From assembly GCF_013358405.1 (NCBI RefSeq), contig NZ_CP054836.1, forward strand, positions 372,001 to 436,000: 64,000 nt of DNA, given 5' to 3'. The position numbers and the translations under genes are program-made. The notes under the pieces are model-generated. The model had not been told where the DNA came from, made no database searches, and was given only the letters and a program-made list of their open reading frames with translations. The DNA comes from Oricola thermophila (GTDB lineage: Bacteria; Pseudomonadota; Alphaproteobacteria; Rhizobiales; Rhizobiaceae). Position 1 is the first letter of the stretch, and the number at the start of each line of letters is the position of its first letter. Positions 54,565-63,421 of this stretch are shown in pieces.

Positions 54565-55386
54565 ATGTCGCCAGACACGGTTCATCCCATCGAAAGGCAG
54601 TATCGGCGCGCGGGGCGCCATGGCTCCGGTCCGCGCATGGTTGCCGAGGAGACACCGGTTGCATTGACTTTCAACGGCGTGACCCATGCGGTGATGATGG
54701 CAACGCCGTCGGACCTGGAAGATTTCGCGGTCGGTTTTTCCCTCAACGAGGGGATTGTCGGGGCACTTGACGAAATCGAACGGATCGAGATCGTAGAGGC
54801 CGACAACGGTATCGACCTGCAAATACGCCTGAGGGAAGATGCGGACGAGCGGCTGGCAAGACGCCGCCGCGCAATGGCGGGGCCGGTCGGGTGCGGGCTT
54901 TGTGGCGTCGAGAGCATAGAGGAGGCGGTGAAACCGCGCGCGGCCGTGGACAGCGATTTCACGATGCCTGCCGACGAAATCACCAATGCCGTCGCGGAGT
55001 TGACCAAGGTTCAAGTGATGAATGCCGAAACGGGAGCCGTGCATGCTGCCGGTTTCTGGTCGCCGGAAGAAGGAGTCGTTCTGGCGCGCGAGGATGTAGG
55101 CCGTCACAATGCGCTCGACAAGCTTGCGGGCGCACTCGCCCGCGTCGGCACCGATTGCGGGCAGGGTGCCGTGTTGCTGACAAGCCGGGTTTCGGTCGAA
55201 ATGATCCAGAAAACGGCGGCAATCGGCGCGCCGATCGTGCTCGCCATTTCTGCGCCGACCGCGCTTGCAGTGCGGACTGCCGTTCAGTCCAACATCACGC
55301 TTGTCGCAGTGGTGCGCGGCGAGGACCACGAGATCTTTACCCATCCCAGACGGATCACAAACGGGGAAATTGCCGATGTCGCCTGA
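54565..55386 (+). CDS. fdhD: Formate dehydrogenase sulfurtransferase FdhD (FdsC)
   Basis: A 273-residue accessory protein that transfers sulfur to the molybdenum cofactor before it enters FdsA. Family motifs: FSLNEGIV, GCGLCGVES with the paired Cys that carry sulfur, REDVGRHNALDKL, and LLTSRVSVEMIQKTA. It follows fdsA by four bases and overlaps fdsD. Confidence 0.95.
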   Translation: MSPDTVHPIERQYRRAGRHGSGPRMVAEETPVALTFNGVTHAVMMATPSDLEDFAVGFSLNEGIVGALDEIERIEIVEADNGIDLQIRLREDADERLARRRRAMAGPVGCGLCGVESIEEAVKPRAAVDSDFTMPADEITNAVAELTKVQVMNAETGAVHAAGFWSPEEGVVLAREDVGRHNALDKLAGALARVGTDCGQGAVLLTSRVSVEMIQKTAAIGAPIVLAISAPTALAVRTAVQSNITLVAVVRGEDHEIFTHPRRITNGEIADVA

Positions 55387-55600
55387 GAAGCTCATCCGCA
55401 TGGCCAATCAGATCGCCACCTTCTTCAGGACGAAGCCGCATGAGGAAGCGGTAATGGGAGTTGCAGAACACATCTCGAATTTCTGGGAGCCACGCATGCG
55501 GGCACGGTTGTTCGACCTGTTGTCCGACAATTGCCAAGGCCTTGATCCGCTCGTGATCGAGGCGAAGGACTATATCCGTCCGGTAGAGGAAAATGCCTGA
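55376..55600 (+). CDS. fdsD: Formate dehydrogenase delta subunit (FdsD)
   Basis: A 74-residue helical protein of the FdsD family (MSPEKLIRMANQIATFF; PHEEAVMGVAEHISNFWEPRMR; LDPLVIEAKDYI). It associates with the Fds complex and is needed for assembly or stability. The ATG at 55376 overlaps the end of fdhD by 11 bases. End of the formate dehydrogenase operon. Confidence 0.93.
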   Translation: MSPEKLIRMANQIATFFRTKPHEEAVMGVAEHISNFWEPRMRARLFDLLSDNCQGLDPLVIEAKDYIRPVEENA

Positions 55601-55748
55601 CGGAAGGGAACTCGATCGACAGACGTCAATCCTGATTGGTCTCCGATTGTATAACGTTCACCGCTATTGGGCGCGGTGGATGACCATCTTCTCCATCACG
55701 TAACCTGAACCGCTGCCAGTGCCGGTGTGAACTACGGTTGATGCCGAA

Positions 55749-56410
55749 TTGGATTGGCACAAGCGCGCGAGGCTGGCGTTCATGGAGGTTGGTGCCGAGT
55801 TTGGTTTCGTCATCGACAGTCCTGCGCCGCTCCTGGACGCGCTGCGGTTCGACGGTTGGCGCATAATCGGACCGAAAGCCGGCGACGGCGCGATCGTCTT
55901 TCAAGAAATCGAACTTGGCGAAGATTTTCCGCCCGGATTTTCCGATGAGCAGGAAGGCGGACATTACCGGCTTGTCGAGGGCAATTCCGGCCGTTGGTTC
56001 GATTACATGATCGGCCCCCATACCCGGAAGAAATTTCTCTTTCCGGCGCACCAGAAGCTCTGGTCGGCGAAGCGGACCGACGACGGATTTTCCGTAAAGC
56101 CGCACGAGGATGAATGGCCGAAGACAGTTATTTTCGGCGCGCGCGCCTGCGAGATCGCCGCGATCGAGGTGCAGGACCGCGTGTGCGACAATGGCGACTT
56201 CGCCGACAGCAGCTACGTTCGCCCCACCGTTTCGGCCTGGCCGAGGCCGTGGAGACGGCATGGGCGCTCGGTGCGCTGCCGCAAAGCCTGACGGTCTACG
56301 GCATCGAAGGGCAGGAATTCGGCGCGGGAACGGCCCTGTCGGAGCCGGTCGCGCGGGCGGCGGAACGGCTGGTCGCGCTGTTGGCGGACGCGCCCGGTAC
56401 CGGTAACTGA
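55749..56410 (+). pseudogene. Fused remnant: hydrogenase beta (4Fe-4S dicluster) subunit head joined to hydrogenase maturation protease tail
   Basis: Two unrelated pieces meet out of frame. In one frame, about 55782-56215 reads like the N-terminal region of 4Fe-4S dicluster beta subunits of group 3b [NiFe]-hydrogenases (LLDALRFDGWRIIGP, FDYMIGPHTRKKFLFP, ARACEIAAIEVQDRV). It stops before the cluster cysteines. In the next frame, from about 56214, HRFGLAEAVETAWALGALP and VYGIEGQEFGAG match the C-terminus of M52 maturation proteases (HycI/HyaD) and end at a normal stop. A deletion of the genes between, including the catalytic subunits, explains it best. No ribosome site or clear start remains. 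The alternative is a sequencing error plus chance similarity, which I think unlikely. Confidence 0.65.
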
Positions 56411-56538
56411 TCTACCGGTTGCAGGTGGCAGATCGCTTTCCACTTCGGCTGGAAGGCTTTCAGCGCAGCGGCGCCGGCGACTTGCCGGCACATGCCGTAA
56501 AAACCTCAATCCACTGAAAACACGCGGAAAAATCCATC

Positions 56539-56554
56539 TGGCACGGCGAATGCT
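56539..56554 (+). promoter_or_regulatory. Sigma-54 promoter for hupS operon
   Basis: TGGCACG (56539-56545), four bases, then ATGCT (56550-56554). The invariant GG and GC are at the required -24/-12 spacing; only the first T of TTGC differs from consensus. It ends 65 bases before the hupS start. Uptake hydrogenase operons of Rhizobiales are commonly sigma-54 driven. Confidence 0.75.
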
Positions 56555-56619
56555 TTTCATCGGCCAAGAGCGCGCGGAACGTCCGACGCGACCGGAAGCC
56601 ATGAGGAGGAAATGCCCAC

Positions 56620-57696
56620 ATGACAGAAACATTTTACGAGGTGATGCGCCGACAGGGGATTACGCGGCGCAGTTTCCTGAAATTCTGCAGCCTCACGGCG
56701 GCCTCCCTGGGCCTCGGTCCGACATTTGCCCCGCAGATCGCGCATGCGATGGAGACCAAGCCGCGCATTCCCGTGCTCTGGCTGCACGGACTGGAATGCA
56801 CCTGCTGCTCGGAGAGCTTCATCCGCTCGGCGCATCCGCTGGCGAAGGACGTCATCCTGTCGATGATCTCGCTCGACTATGATGACACGATCATGGCCGC
56901 CGCCGGACACGAGGCCGAGGCGATCATCGACGAGACGATACAGAAATACGACGGCAACTACATCTTGGCTTGCGAGGGGAACCCGCCCCTCAACCAGGAA
57001 GGCATGTCCTGCATCATTGGCGGACGGCCTTATCTGGAGCAGCTCAAGCACGCCGCCGACCACTGCAAGGCGATCATTTCCTGGGGTTCCTGCGCGTCGT
57101 GGGGATGCGTGCAGGCCGCGCGGCCGAACCCGACACAGGCGACGCCGATCCACAAGGTGCCGGGCCTCGCGCCCAAGCCGATCATCAAGGTGCCCGGCTG
57201 CCCGCCGATCGCCGAGGTCATGACGGCGGTGATCACCTATATCCTGACCTTCGAACGGTTCCCGGAACTCGACCGGCAGGGCCGCCCGAAAATGTTCTAT
57301 TCCCAGCGCATCCACGACAAATGCTACCGCCGTCCGCATTTCGATGCCGGCCAGTTTGTCGAGCACTTCGACGACGAGGGCGCTCGCAAGGGCTACTGCC
57401 TCTACAAGGTCGGCTGCAAGGGACCGACCACCTACAACGCCTGTTCGACGGTGCGCTGGAACGGCGGCCTGTCATTCCCGATCCAGTCCGGCCATCCGTG
57501 CTTCGGCTGCTCGGAAGACGGTTTCTGGGACAAGGGATCGTTCTACGACCGCCTGACCGATGTCCACGGCTTCGGGATCGAGGCCAATGCTGACGAGATC
57601 GGCGGCACCGCGGCGACGGTCGTCGGCGCGGCAGCGGCGGCACATGCCGCGCTCAGCGCAGTCAAGCGTGCCCGCCAGAAGGGAGACGAAAAGTAA
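56620..57696 (+). CDS. hupS: Uptake [NiFe]-hydrogenase small subunit (group 1, HupS/HyaA)
   Basis: A 358-residue precursor that carries the three iron-sulfur clusters. The N-terminus has a Tat signal (TRRSFLKF, cleavage near residue 44). The proximal cluster is ligated by Cys60, Cys63, Cys158 and Cys194, with two additional cysteines, Cys62 (ECTCCSES) and Cys163 (SCASWGC). This six-cysteine pattern marks the [4Fe-3S] cluster of oxygen-tolerant group 1d enzymes. Medial and distal cluster ligands lie in the KCYRRPHF and [10 protein letters not shown] regions. A C-terminal hydrophobic helix (about 320-345) anchors it to the membrane. GAGGAGG upstream sets the start. Confidence 0.96.
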   Translation: MTETFYEVMRRQGITRRSFLKFCSLTAASLGLGPTFAPQIAHAMETKPRIPVLWLHGLECTCCSESFIRSAHPLAKDVILSMISLDYDDTIMAAAGHEAEAIIDETIQKYDGNYILACEGNPPLNQEGMSCIIGGRPYLEQLKHAADHCKAIISWGSCASWGCVQAARPNPTQATPIHKVPGLAPKPIIKVPGCPPIAEVMTAVITYILTFERFPELDRQGRPKMFYSQRIHDKCYRRPHFDAGQFVEHFDDEGARKGYCLYKVGCKGPTTYNACSTVRWNGGLSFPIQSGHPCFGCSEDGFWDKGSFYDRLTDVHGFGIEANADEIGGTAATVVGAAAAAHAALSAVKRARQKGDEK

Positions 57697-59495
57697 TGGC
57701 CACCATCCAGACACCAAACGGTTTCGAACTCGACAAATCCGGCCGCCGTGTCGTCGTCGATCCGGTTACCCGGATCGAGGGGCACATGCGCTGCGAGGTC
57801 AATGTCGACGAGAACAACATGATCCGCAACGCGGTCTCTACCGGGACGATGTGGCGCGGGCTGGAAGTCATCCTGAAGGGCCGCGATCCGCGCGATGCGT
57901 GGGCGTTCACCCAGCGCATCTGCGGCGTGTGCACCGGCACGCATGCCCTGACTTCGGTGCGCGCCGTGGAAGACGCGCTCGGCATAGACATTCCGGAGAA
58001 CGCGAATTCGATCCGCAACATCATGCAGCTTTCGCTGCAGATCCACGATCACCTGGTCCATTTCTACCACCTGCATGCACTCGACTGGGTGAACCCGGTC
58101 AATGCGTTGAAAGCCGATCCGAAGGCGACTTCGGAACTGCAGATGGCGACCGGCCCGAACCACCCGAAATCCTCTCCGGGCTACTTCCGCGACGTCCAGA
58201 ACCGGCTGCGGAAATTCGTCGAGTCCGGGCAGCTCGGCCCGTTCAAGAACGGCTACTGGACCAATCCGGCCTACCTGTTGCCGCCGGAAGCCGACCTGAT
58301 GGCGGTGACGCATTACCTGGAGGCGCTCGACTTCCAGAAGGAGATCATGACCACGCGCACGATCTTCGGCGGCAAGGACATCCATCCCAACTGGCTCGTC
58401 GGCGGGGTGCCGTGCGCGATCAACATGGATGGCGAACTGGCGGCGGGTGCGCCGCTCAACATGGAACGCCTGAATTACGTGAAGGGGGTCATCGACCGGA
58501 CCCTCGAATTCGTGAAGAACGTCTACATTCCGGACATTCTTGCGATCGGCGGCTTCTACAAGGGGTGGCTCTACGGCGGCGGCCTGTCGAGCAAGAGCGT
58601 GCTCGCCTATGGCGACATTCCGGACCGGGCGAACGATTACTCGCCGGAAAACCTGATGATGCCGGTGGGCGCGATCATCAACGGGAAGCTCAGCGAGGTG
58701 CATCCGGTCGACCTGCGCGATCCCGAGCAGGTGCAGGAGTTCGTGCCGCATTCCTGGTACAGCTATCCCGACGAAGCCAAGGGTCTGCATCCATGGGACG
58801 GCATCACCGAGCCGAATTACGTTCTCGGCGCGAACGCGAAGGGCACGAGCACCAACATCATCGAGCTCGATGAAGCCGCCAAGTACTCCTGGATCAAGGC
58901 GCCGCGCTGGCGGGGTCATGCGATGGAGGTCGGCCCGCTGGCGCGCTACATCGTGGGCTACGCACAGGGCCACGAATACTTCACCGACCAGATCAACCGG
59001 ACGCTGCGTGCCCTCGACGTTCCCGTGGACGCGCTGTTCTCGACGCTCGGACGCACTGCCGCCCGCGCGCTGGAGGCGGAATGGGCAGCCGAGATGCAGG
59101 TGTATTTCTTCGACAAGCTGATCGCCAACATCAAGGCCGGCGACACGGCGACCGCCAATGTCGAGAAGTTCGATCCGAAAACCTGGCCGTCGGAAGTGAA
59201 GGGCGTCGGCTTCACCGAAGCGCCGCGCGGCGCACTGGCTCACTGGATCAAGATCAAGGACACCAAGATCGACAATTACCAGTGCGTCGTGCCGACCACG
59301 TGGAACGGATCGCCGCGCGACAACGAAGGCAATATCGGCGCCTTCGAGGCTTCGCTGATGAACACCAAGATGGAGCGTCCGGACGAACCGGTGGAAATCC
59401 TGCGCACGTTGCATTCGTTCGATCCGTGCCTTGCCTGCTCGACCCACGTGATGGGGCCGGACGGCGAGGAAATGGCCGAAATCAAGGTTCGCTAG
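57696..59495 (+). CDS. hupL: Uptake [NiFe]-hydrogenase large subunit (HupL/HyaB)
   Basis: A 599-residue catalytic subunit binding the Ni-Fe(CN)2CO centre. The L1 motif [12 protein letters not shown] gives Cys76 and Cys79; the L2 motif DPCLACSTH gives Cys578 and Cys581. Fifteen residues follow His584 and should be removed by HupD after nickel insertion. The start overlaps the hupS stop by one base. Length and all ligands are normal. Confidence 0.97.
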   Translation: MATIQTPNGFELDKSGRRVVVDPVTRIEGHMRCEVNVDENNMIRNAVSTGTMWRGLEVILKGRDPRDAWAFTQRICGVCTGTHALTSVRAVEDALGIDIPENANSIRNIMQLSLQIHDHLVHFYHLHALDWVNPVNALKADPKATSELQMATGPNHPKSSPGYFRDVQNRLRKFVESGQLGPFKNGYWTNPAYLLPPEADLMAVTHYLEALDFQKEIMTTRTIFGGKDIHPNWLVGGVPCAINMDGELAAGAPLNMERLNYVKGVIDRTLEFVKNVYIPDILAIGGFYKGWLYGGGLSSKSVLAYGDIPDRANDYSPENLMMPVGAIINGKLSEVHPVDLRDPEQVQEFVPHSWYSYPDEAKGLHPWDGITEPNYVLGANAKGTSTNIIELDEAAKYSWIKAPRWRGHAMEVGPLARYIVGYAQGHEYFTDQINRTLRALDVPVDALFSTLGRTAARALEAEWAAEMQVYFFDKLIANIKAGDTATANVEKFDPKTWPSEVKGVGFTEAPRGALAHWIKIKDTKIDNYQCVVPTTWNGSPRDNEGNIGAFEASLMNTKMERPDEPVEILRTLHSFDPCLACSTHVMGPDGEEMAEIKVR

Positions 59496-59507
59496 AGGAG
59501 GGCGATC

Positions 59508-60077
59508 ATGACTTTCGCATACAAGAGACTATTCGCAGCGGCGGGCCTGACATTGGCCGCGACCCCGGCTCTGGCCCATACGGGCGGCGCCGTGAGCGGC
59601 TTTGCCTCCGGTCTTGCGCACCCGGTCCTGGGCGTCGATCACCTCATGGCGATGGTGGCGGTGGGGATCTGGTCTGCCGCGGGACCGGCAAGGACCGCAT
59701 GGCGCGGACCGGCGCTGTTCATCGCCGTCCTGGGGCTTGGCGCGGTCCTCGGCATGAGCGGTCTTGCCCTGCCGTTCGTCGAGCCGGGCATTCTCGCCTC
59801 GATCTTCGTGCTAGGCGCCATGATCGTCGCAGCGCGGTTCCTGCCTGCGGCGGCGGGTATGGCGGCGATTGCGGGTTTCGCCTTGCTGCACGGCCATGCG
59901 CACGGCGTTGAAGCGGCAGGCGCCGTTTCTGGCTACATGGCCGGCCTGGTGCTGACGAGTGCCCTGCTGCACGCTGGCGGCTACGTTGTCGGCCGGCTGG
60001 TTTCCGGCATGCGCTACGGGATGATTGTCTCGGGCATGGCCGTTGCTGCGGGCGGTCTCGTCCTGGCAGCCGGTTGA
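59508..60077 (+). CDS. hupE: HupE/UreJ family protein (nickel permease-like)
   Basis: A 189-residue membrane protein with a cleavable N-terminal segment (ATPALA) and about six helices. The family motif HPVLGVDHLMAM near residues 38-49 binds nickel; a second His-rich segment ALLHGHAHG lies near 125. HupE proteins take up Ni for hydrogenase. Its place between hupL and the cytochrome b gene differs from the classical rhizobial order SLCDE. Confidence 0.9.
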   Translation: MTFAYKRLFAAAGLTLAATPALAHTGGAVSGFASGLAHPVLGVDHLMAMVAVGIWSAAGPARTAWRGPALFIAVLGLGAVLGMSGLALPFVEPGILASIFVLGAMIVAARFLPAAAGMAAIAGFALLHGHAHGVEAAGAVSGYMAGLVLTSALLHAGGYVVGRLVSGMRYGMIVSGMAVAAGGLVLAAG

Positions 60078-60087
60078 GGAGGGCGTC

Positions 60088-60801
60088 ATGAGCGCAGACG
60101 TCACCAAACCCCATTCAGAGGAAGCCGTTTATGTCTACCAGGCGCCCGTTCGCCTGTGGCACTGGATCAATGCGCTGTCGATCCTGGTGCTTGGCATTAC
60201 CGGCTACCTGATCGGTTCTCCGCCACCCTCCGTCGGCGGAGAGGCCAGCGCGAGCTTCGTGTTCGGCTGGATCCGGTATCTGCATTTCGCGGCGGCCTAC
60301 ATCCTGATCGTCGGCTTCGTGTTCCGCATCTACTGGGCCTTTGTCGGCAACTCCCATGCGCGGCAGATATTCCTGCCGCAGGTCTGGCGCGGTTCCTTCT
60401 GGAAGGAACTGTTCCACGAGGTCGCATGGTACGCGATGATCGCGAAGCAGCCGCTGAAATATTCCGGGCACAATCCGCTGGCAACGCTTGTGATGCATGT
60501 GATGTTTGTGTGGGGCATCATCTTCATGATCGTCACCGGCCTTGCTCTCTATGGCGAGGGCACGGGAATGGGATCGTGGCAATACGACTATTTCTCGTCT
60601 TGGGTCATATCGCTTTTCGGCGAGAGCCAGAACGTCCACACATGGCATCATCTTGGCCTGTGGGTGATCGTCTGCTTCGTGATTGCCCATGTCTATGCGG
60701 CTGTCCGCGAAGACATCATGTCCCGGCAATCGATCATGTCATCGATGTTCTCAGGCTGGCGCACATTCAGGGACGGGAAGCCGGCAGACGACATACGTTG
60801 A
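60088..60801 (+). CDS. hupC: Hydrogenase b-type cytochrome subunit (HupC/HyaC)
   Basis: A 237-residue membrane dihaem cytochrome that takes electrons from HupSL to the quinone pool. Four helices; haem His candidates lie in VRLWHWINALS, HFAAAYI, LVMHVMF and HTWHHLGLW. GAGGAGGGCGTC precedes ATG 60088. A strong terminator follows 29 bases after the stop. Confidence 0.95.
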   Translation: MSADVTKPHSEEAVYVYQAPVRLWHWINALSILVLGITGYLIGSPPPSVGGEASASFVFGWIRYLHFAAAYILIVGFVFRIYWAFVGNSHARQIFLPQVWRGSFWKELFHEVAWYAMIAKQPLKYSGHNPLATLVMHVMFVWGIIFMIVTGLALYGEGTGMGSWQYDYFSSWVISLFGESQNVHTWHHLGLWVIVCFVIAHVYAAVREDIMSRQSIMSSMFSGWRTFRDGKPADDIR

Positions 60802-60830
60802 TCCGCGCGTGTCCTCCCAAGCGGATTACT

Positions 60831-60859
60831 GGCGGGGCCTTTCGGCCCCGCCTTTTTTT
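60831..60859 (+). terminator. Terminator after hupC
   Basis: A perfect 9-bp GC stem (60831-60839 with 60844-60852), loop TTTC, then seven T. One of the clearest terminators in the window. Confidence 0.95.
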
Positions 60860-61042
60860 CCGCCGCGGATAGTCCGGATATTCAGAATGGCTGCTTCATT
60901 TCCACGCCGCCATCGGGCCGGAGAATCTTCTGGAAGAACAACTTTCAAAATGACAGATAAGTGGAAACCTTTCTTCCGCTTAGGGGTGGCTGGTGTTTCC
61001 CAAACGGGCCGGGAGCCGCGGAAATGTCCGGGTTATCCGGTT

Positions 61043-61058
61043 TGGCACGGGGATTGCT
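61043..61058 (+). promoter_or_regulatory. Sigma-54 promoter for hupD operon
   Basis: TGGCACG (61043-61049), GGGA, then TTGCT (61054-61058): an exact match to the -24/-12 consensus. Expected transcription start is near 61069, giving a leader of about 48 bases before hupD. Confidence 0.85.
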
Positions 61059-61116
61059 GATCAAGGGGCAGAACACGATTCCGAATGGGACGACGGGATA
61101 TCTTGGGAGGGGGCTC

Positions 61117-61803
61117 GTGAACACTGATGCACCGAACGTGCTGATCCTTGGCATCGGCAACCTGCTCTGGGCCGATGAGGGCTTCGGCGTACGCGCCGTG
61201 GAAGAACTTCACCGTGCATATGAATTTGGCGGCAATGTCCGCGTCGTCGACGGCGGGACGCAGGGCATCTACCTAGTCCAGCTTATCCGCGAGGCGGACA
61301 TACTGGTCGTGTTCGATGCCGTCGACTACGGCCTGCCGCCGGGAACGCTGAAAATGGTCGAGGGCGACGAGGTGCCGAGTTTTCTCGGTGTCAAAAAGAT
61401 TTCGTTGCACCAGACCGGTTTCCAGGAAGTGCTTGCCATGGCGGAAATGCTGGGCGACTATCCCTCGCACCTGCTGCTGGTCGGCGTGCAGCCTGTCGAA
61501 CTGGAGGACTATGGCGGCAGCCTGAGGCCGCAGGTCAGGGCGCAGATCGGCCCCGCTATCGAAACCGCGCTGGCATATCTGTCAGAACACGGCGTCACCG
61601 CGCAGCGCCGATCGGTGCCGCTGGGCGAGAACGATACGATCGCATCCCCCGAAATGGTGCTGGGCCGTTACGAGTCGGAGCGACCGGGCGAGACCGACGC
61701 GTTCCGGCACGGGGATGAGCGCGTTCTCGTCGGCGGCGCGTGGCGCGGGCCCGAGGATTTCGACGCGGAGATCGAGCGCCTGGTCAAGTCGGGGTCCAGC
61801 TGA
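61117..61803 (+). CDS. hupD: Hydrogenase maturation endopeptidase HupD
   Basis: A 228-residue M52 protease that trims the C-terminus of HupL after Ni insertion. The N-terminal LILGIGNLLWADEGFGVR holds the Glu Ni ligand; VVDGGTQG and DAVDYGLPPG carry the Asp, and LHQTGFQE the His. The start is GTG behind GGGAGGGGG. About 30 residues at the C-terminus (DAFRHGDERV onward) extend past the usual HupD end. Overlaps hupF by one base. Confidence 0.93.
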   Translation: MNTDAPNVLILGIGNLLWADEGFGVRAVEELHRAYEFGGNVRVVDGGTQGIYLVQLIREADILVVFDAVDYGLPPGTLKMVEGDEVPSFLGVKKISLHQTGFQEVLAMAEMLGDYPSHLLLVGVQPVELEDYGGSLRPQVRAQIGPAIETALAYLSEHGVTAQRRSVPLGENDTIASPEMVLGRYESERPGETDAFRHGDERVLVGGAWRGPEDFDAEIERLVKSGSS

Positions 61804-62117
61804 TGTGCGTCGGCATACCAATGCAGGTGATCGAGGTGGACGGATCGCGGGCACTGTGCCGGGCGCGCGACGGCGAGCATGCGATCGACATGAGCCTGGT
61901 CGGCACGGTGGAGGCCGGGACATGGGTGATGACTTTCCTCGGCGCTGCCCGTGAGACGATCAGCGAGGAAACCGCGCGCCAGTCGGCCGATGCCCTTGCC
62001 GCGCTCGAAATGGTCATGCGCGGAGACGTCGGTTTTGAACACCTCTTTGCCGACCTGATCGACCGCGAACCCGAATTGCCGGAATTCCTGCGTCCAAAGA
62101 CGCAGCGCAACGCCTGA
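61803..62117 (+). CDS. hupF: HypC/HupF family hydrogenase chaperone
   Basis: A 104-residue HypC-type OB-fold protein. It begins Met-Cys (MCVGIPMQV), where Cys2 holds the Fe(CN)2CO precursor or the large subunit. Length beyond about 90 residues, with the helical C-terminal tail, fits HupF, which protects the large subunit under oxygen, rather than general HypC. Confidence 0.9.
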   Translation: MCVGIPMQVIEVDGSRALCRARDGEHAIDMSLVGTVEAGTWVMTFLGAARETISEETARQSADALAALEMVMRGDVGFEHLFADLIDREPELPEFLRPKTQRNA

Positions 62118-62131
62118 CGAAAGGACGCCTC

Positions 62132-62566
62132 ATGTTTTCACCTCTCCTGCAATCCGTCATCGATCGCGAAGGGTATCGTGTCGTCGCGGATGACGAGCTT
62201 GATACGGTGGCGACGGCGCTGCCATTCTCGATGCTGTTCGTTGCCGGCGATGCGGCACGAATTGCCGAGAGCGACGACGTCGCGGTCGTCGTGCCCGAAC
62301 TGGAAAAGGCGTTGGCCGGTGCCGTGACGGTGCTGGTTGCGGACCGGGCAAGCGAACGCGATATCCAGCGGCGATTCAGATTCAATGCCTTTCCGGCGCT
62401 GATCTTCCTGCGTTACGGCGAGTATCTCGGGGTCATCCAGCGAATCCAGGACTGGAACGACTACCTGCGCGACATCCCGCAGATCCTCGCAAGCGAGCCG
62501 AGCGATCCGCCTCCCTTCAAGTTTCCCGACGGGTGCGGCGCGCCGCAGCCGAGCCAGCAACACTGA
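62132..62566 (+). CDS. hupG: HupG/HyaE family thioredoxin-fold chaperone
   Basis: A 144-residue thioredoxin-fold protein without a CXXC active site (FNAFPALIFLRYGEYLG takes its place), as in HyaE/HupG. These proteins bind the Tat signal of the small subunit and help hold it before export. A Pro-rich tail ends the protein. Confidence 0.88.
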   Translation: MFSPLLQSVIDREGYRVVADDELDTVATALPFSMLFVAGDAARIAESDDVAVVVPELEKALAGAVTVLVADRASERDIQRRFRFNAFPALIFLRYGEYLGVIQRIQDWNDYLRDIPQILASEPSDPPPFKFPDGCGAPQPSQQH

Positions 62567-62590
62567 TCCGACAGGACCGAGGAGAGAGCC

Positions 62591-63421
62591 ATGACCAATC
62601 CGATTTCACCCCTGGTCGGGCCGGGAAGCCAGCCCGGCGAAGAAGACGGCGCGACACTGAACTACCTGCAGATGCCGTCCGGCATGATGACCTTCGCCGT
62701 TCCTGATCTTCCCGAGTCGGAGCAAGCCGAGGGGCTGGAGGCCGGGAAGGCCGTTCTGGAGACCGTGCTGGCGATCACCCGCGGGGAGGAAGTCGAGGGC
62801 ATGGTGGATCTCACCTCCATCGATGCGGTCAACCTGGAGTTCGTCAACCAGGTGCTGGGTGAGGGCGAGGTGTCCGTGATCGCGGGCAGCATGGCACAGG
62901 CCCAGGAATCGGTGCTTGCCGGTGTCTGGCGCGTGCGCGAGACCGGCGAGAGCGGAGATTTGCTGCGGGATTACCTAGAGGTAGGCGACTTCCCGTCGCG
63001 CATCCTCGCCCATGCTTTCACCGGCGCCAAAAACAGGGTTCCCATCGCAAGTTCCTTCGGACCGAACATCTTCAATGCGCCGCCATTGCTGCCGGAAATC
63101 AACGACCATATAGACGGCGCAGGCAGCGAGACCCATGTCATCAATCTTTCGCTGCTGCCGCACACGGAAGAGGACCTTGCCTATCTCAATGATGTGCTGG
63201 GGCGCGGCATGCTCACCATATTGTCGCGCGGCTACGGGAATTGCCGGATCACCGCGACGGATACCGAAAATGTCTGGTGGGTGCAGTTCTACAACTCACA
63301 GGACACGATGATCCTGAACACGATCGAGATCACGTCGATCCCGGAGGTGGCATGCGCCTCGCCGGAAGACATCGCCGATTCCGCGGAGCGGCTCGACGAA
63401 ATCTTGGAGATCTACCGGTGA
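62591..63421 (+). CDS. hupH: HupH/HyaF family hydrogenase assembly protein
   Basis: A 276-residue protein of the HupH_C / HyaF family. Segments such as LNYLQMPSGMMTFAVPDLP, VLGEGEVSVIAGS, INLSLLPHTEEDL and GRGMLTILSRGYGNCRI are typical. It acts in maturation of the small subunit or its Fe-S clusters; the precise step is not known. It overlaps the rubredoxin start by four bases. Confidence 0.9.
   Translation: MTNPISPLVGPGSQPGEEDGATLNYLQMPSGMMTFAVPDLPESEQAEGLEAGKAVLETVLAITRGEEVEGMVDLTSIDAVNLEFVNQVLGEGEVSVIAGSMAQAQESVLAGVWRVRETGESGDLLRDYLEVGDFPSRILAHAFTGAKNRVPIASSFGPNIFNAPPLLPEINDHIDGAGSETHVINLSLLPHTEEDLAYLNDVLGRGMLTILSRGYGNCRITATDTENVWWVQFYNSQDTMILNTIEITSIPEVACASPEDIADSAERLDEILEIYR

Larger units (their letters stand above)
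60802..61116. other. Gap splitting the hup cluster
   Basis: 315 bases without a gene. It holds a strong terminator (60831-60859) and a near-perfect sigma-54 promoter (61043-61058), so the structural and accessory halves of the hup cluster can be transcribed separately. Confidence 0.8.
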
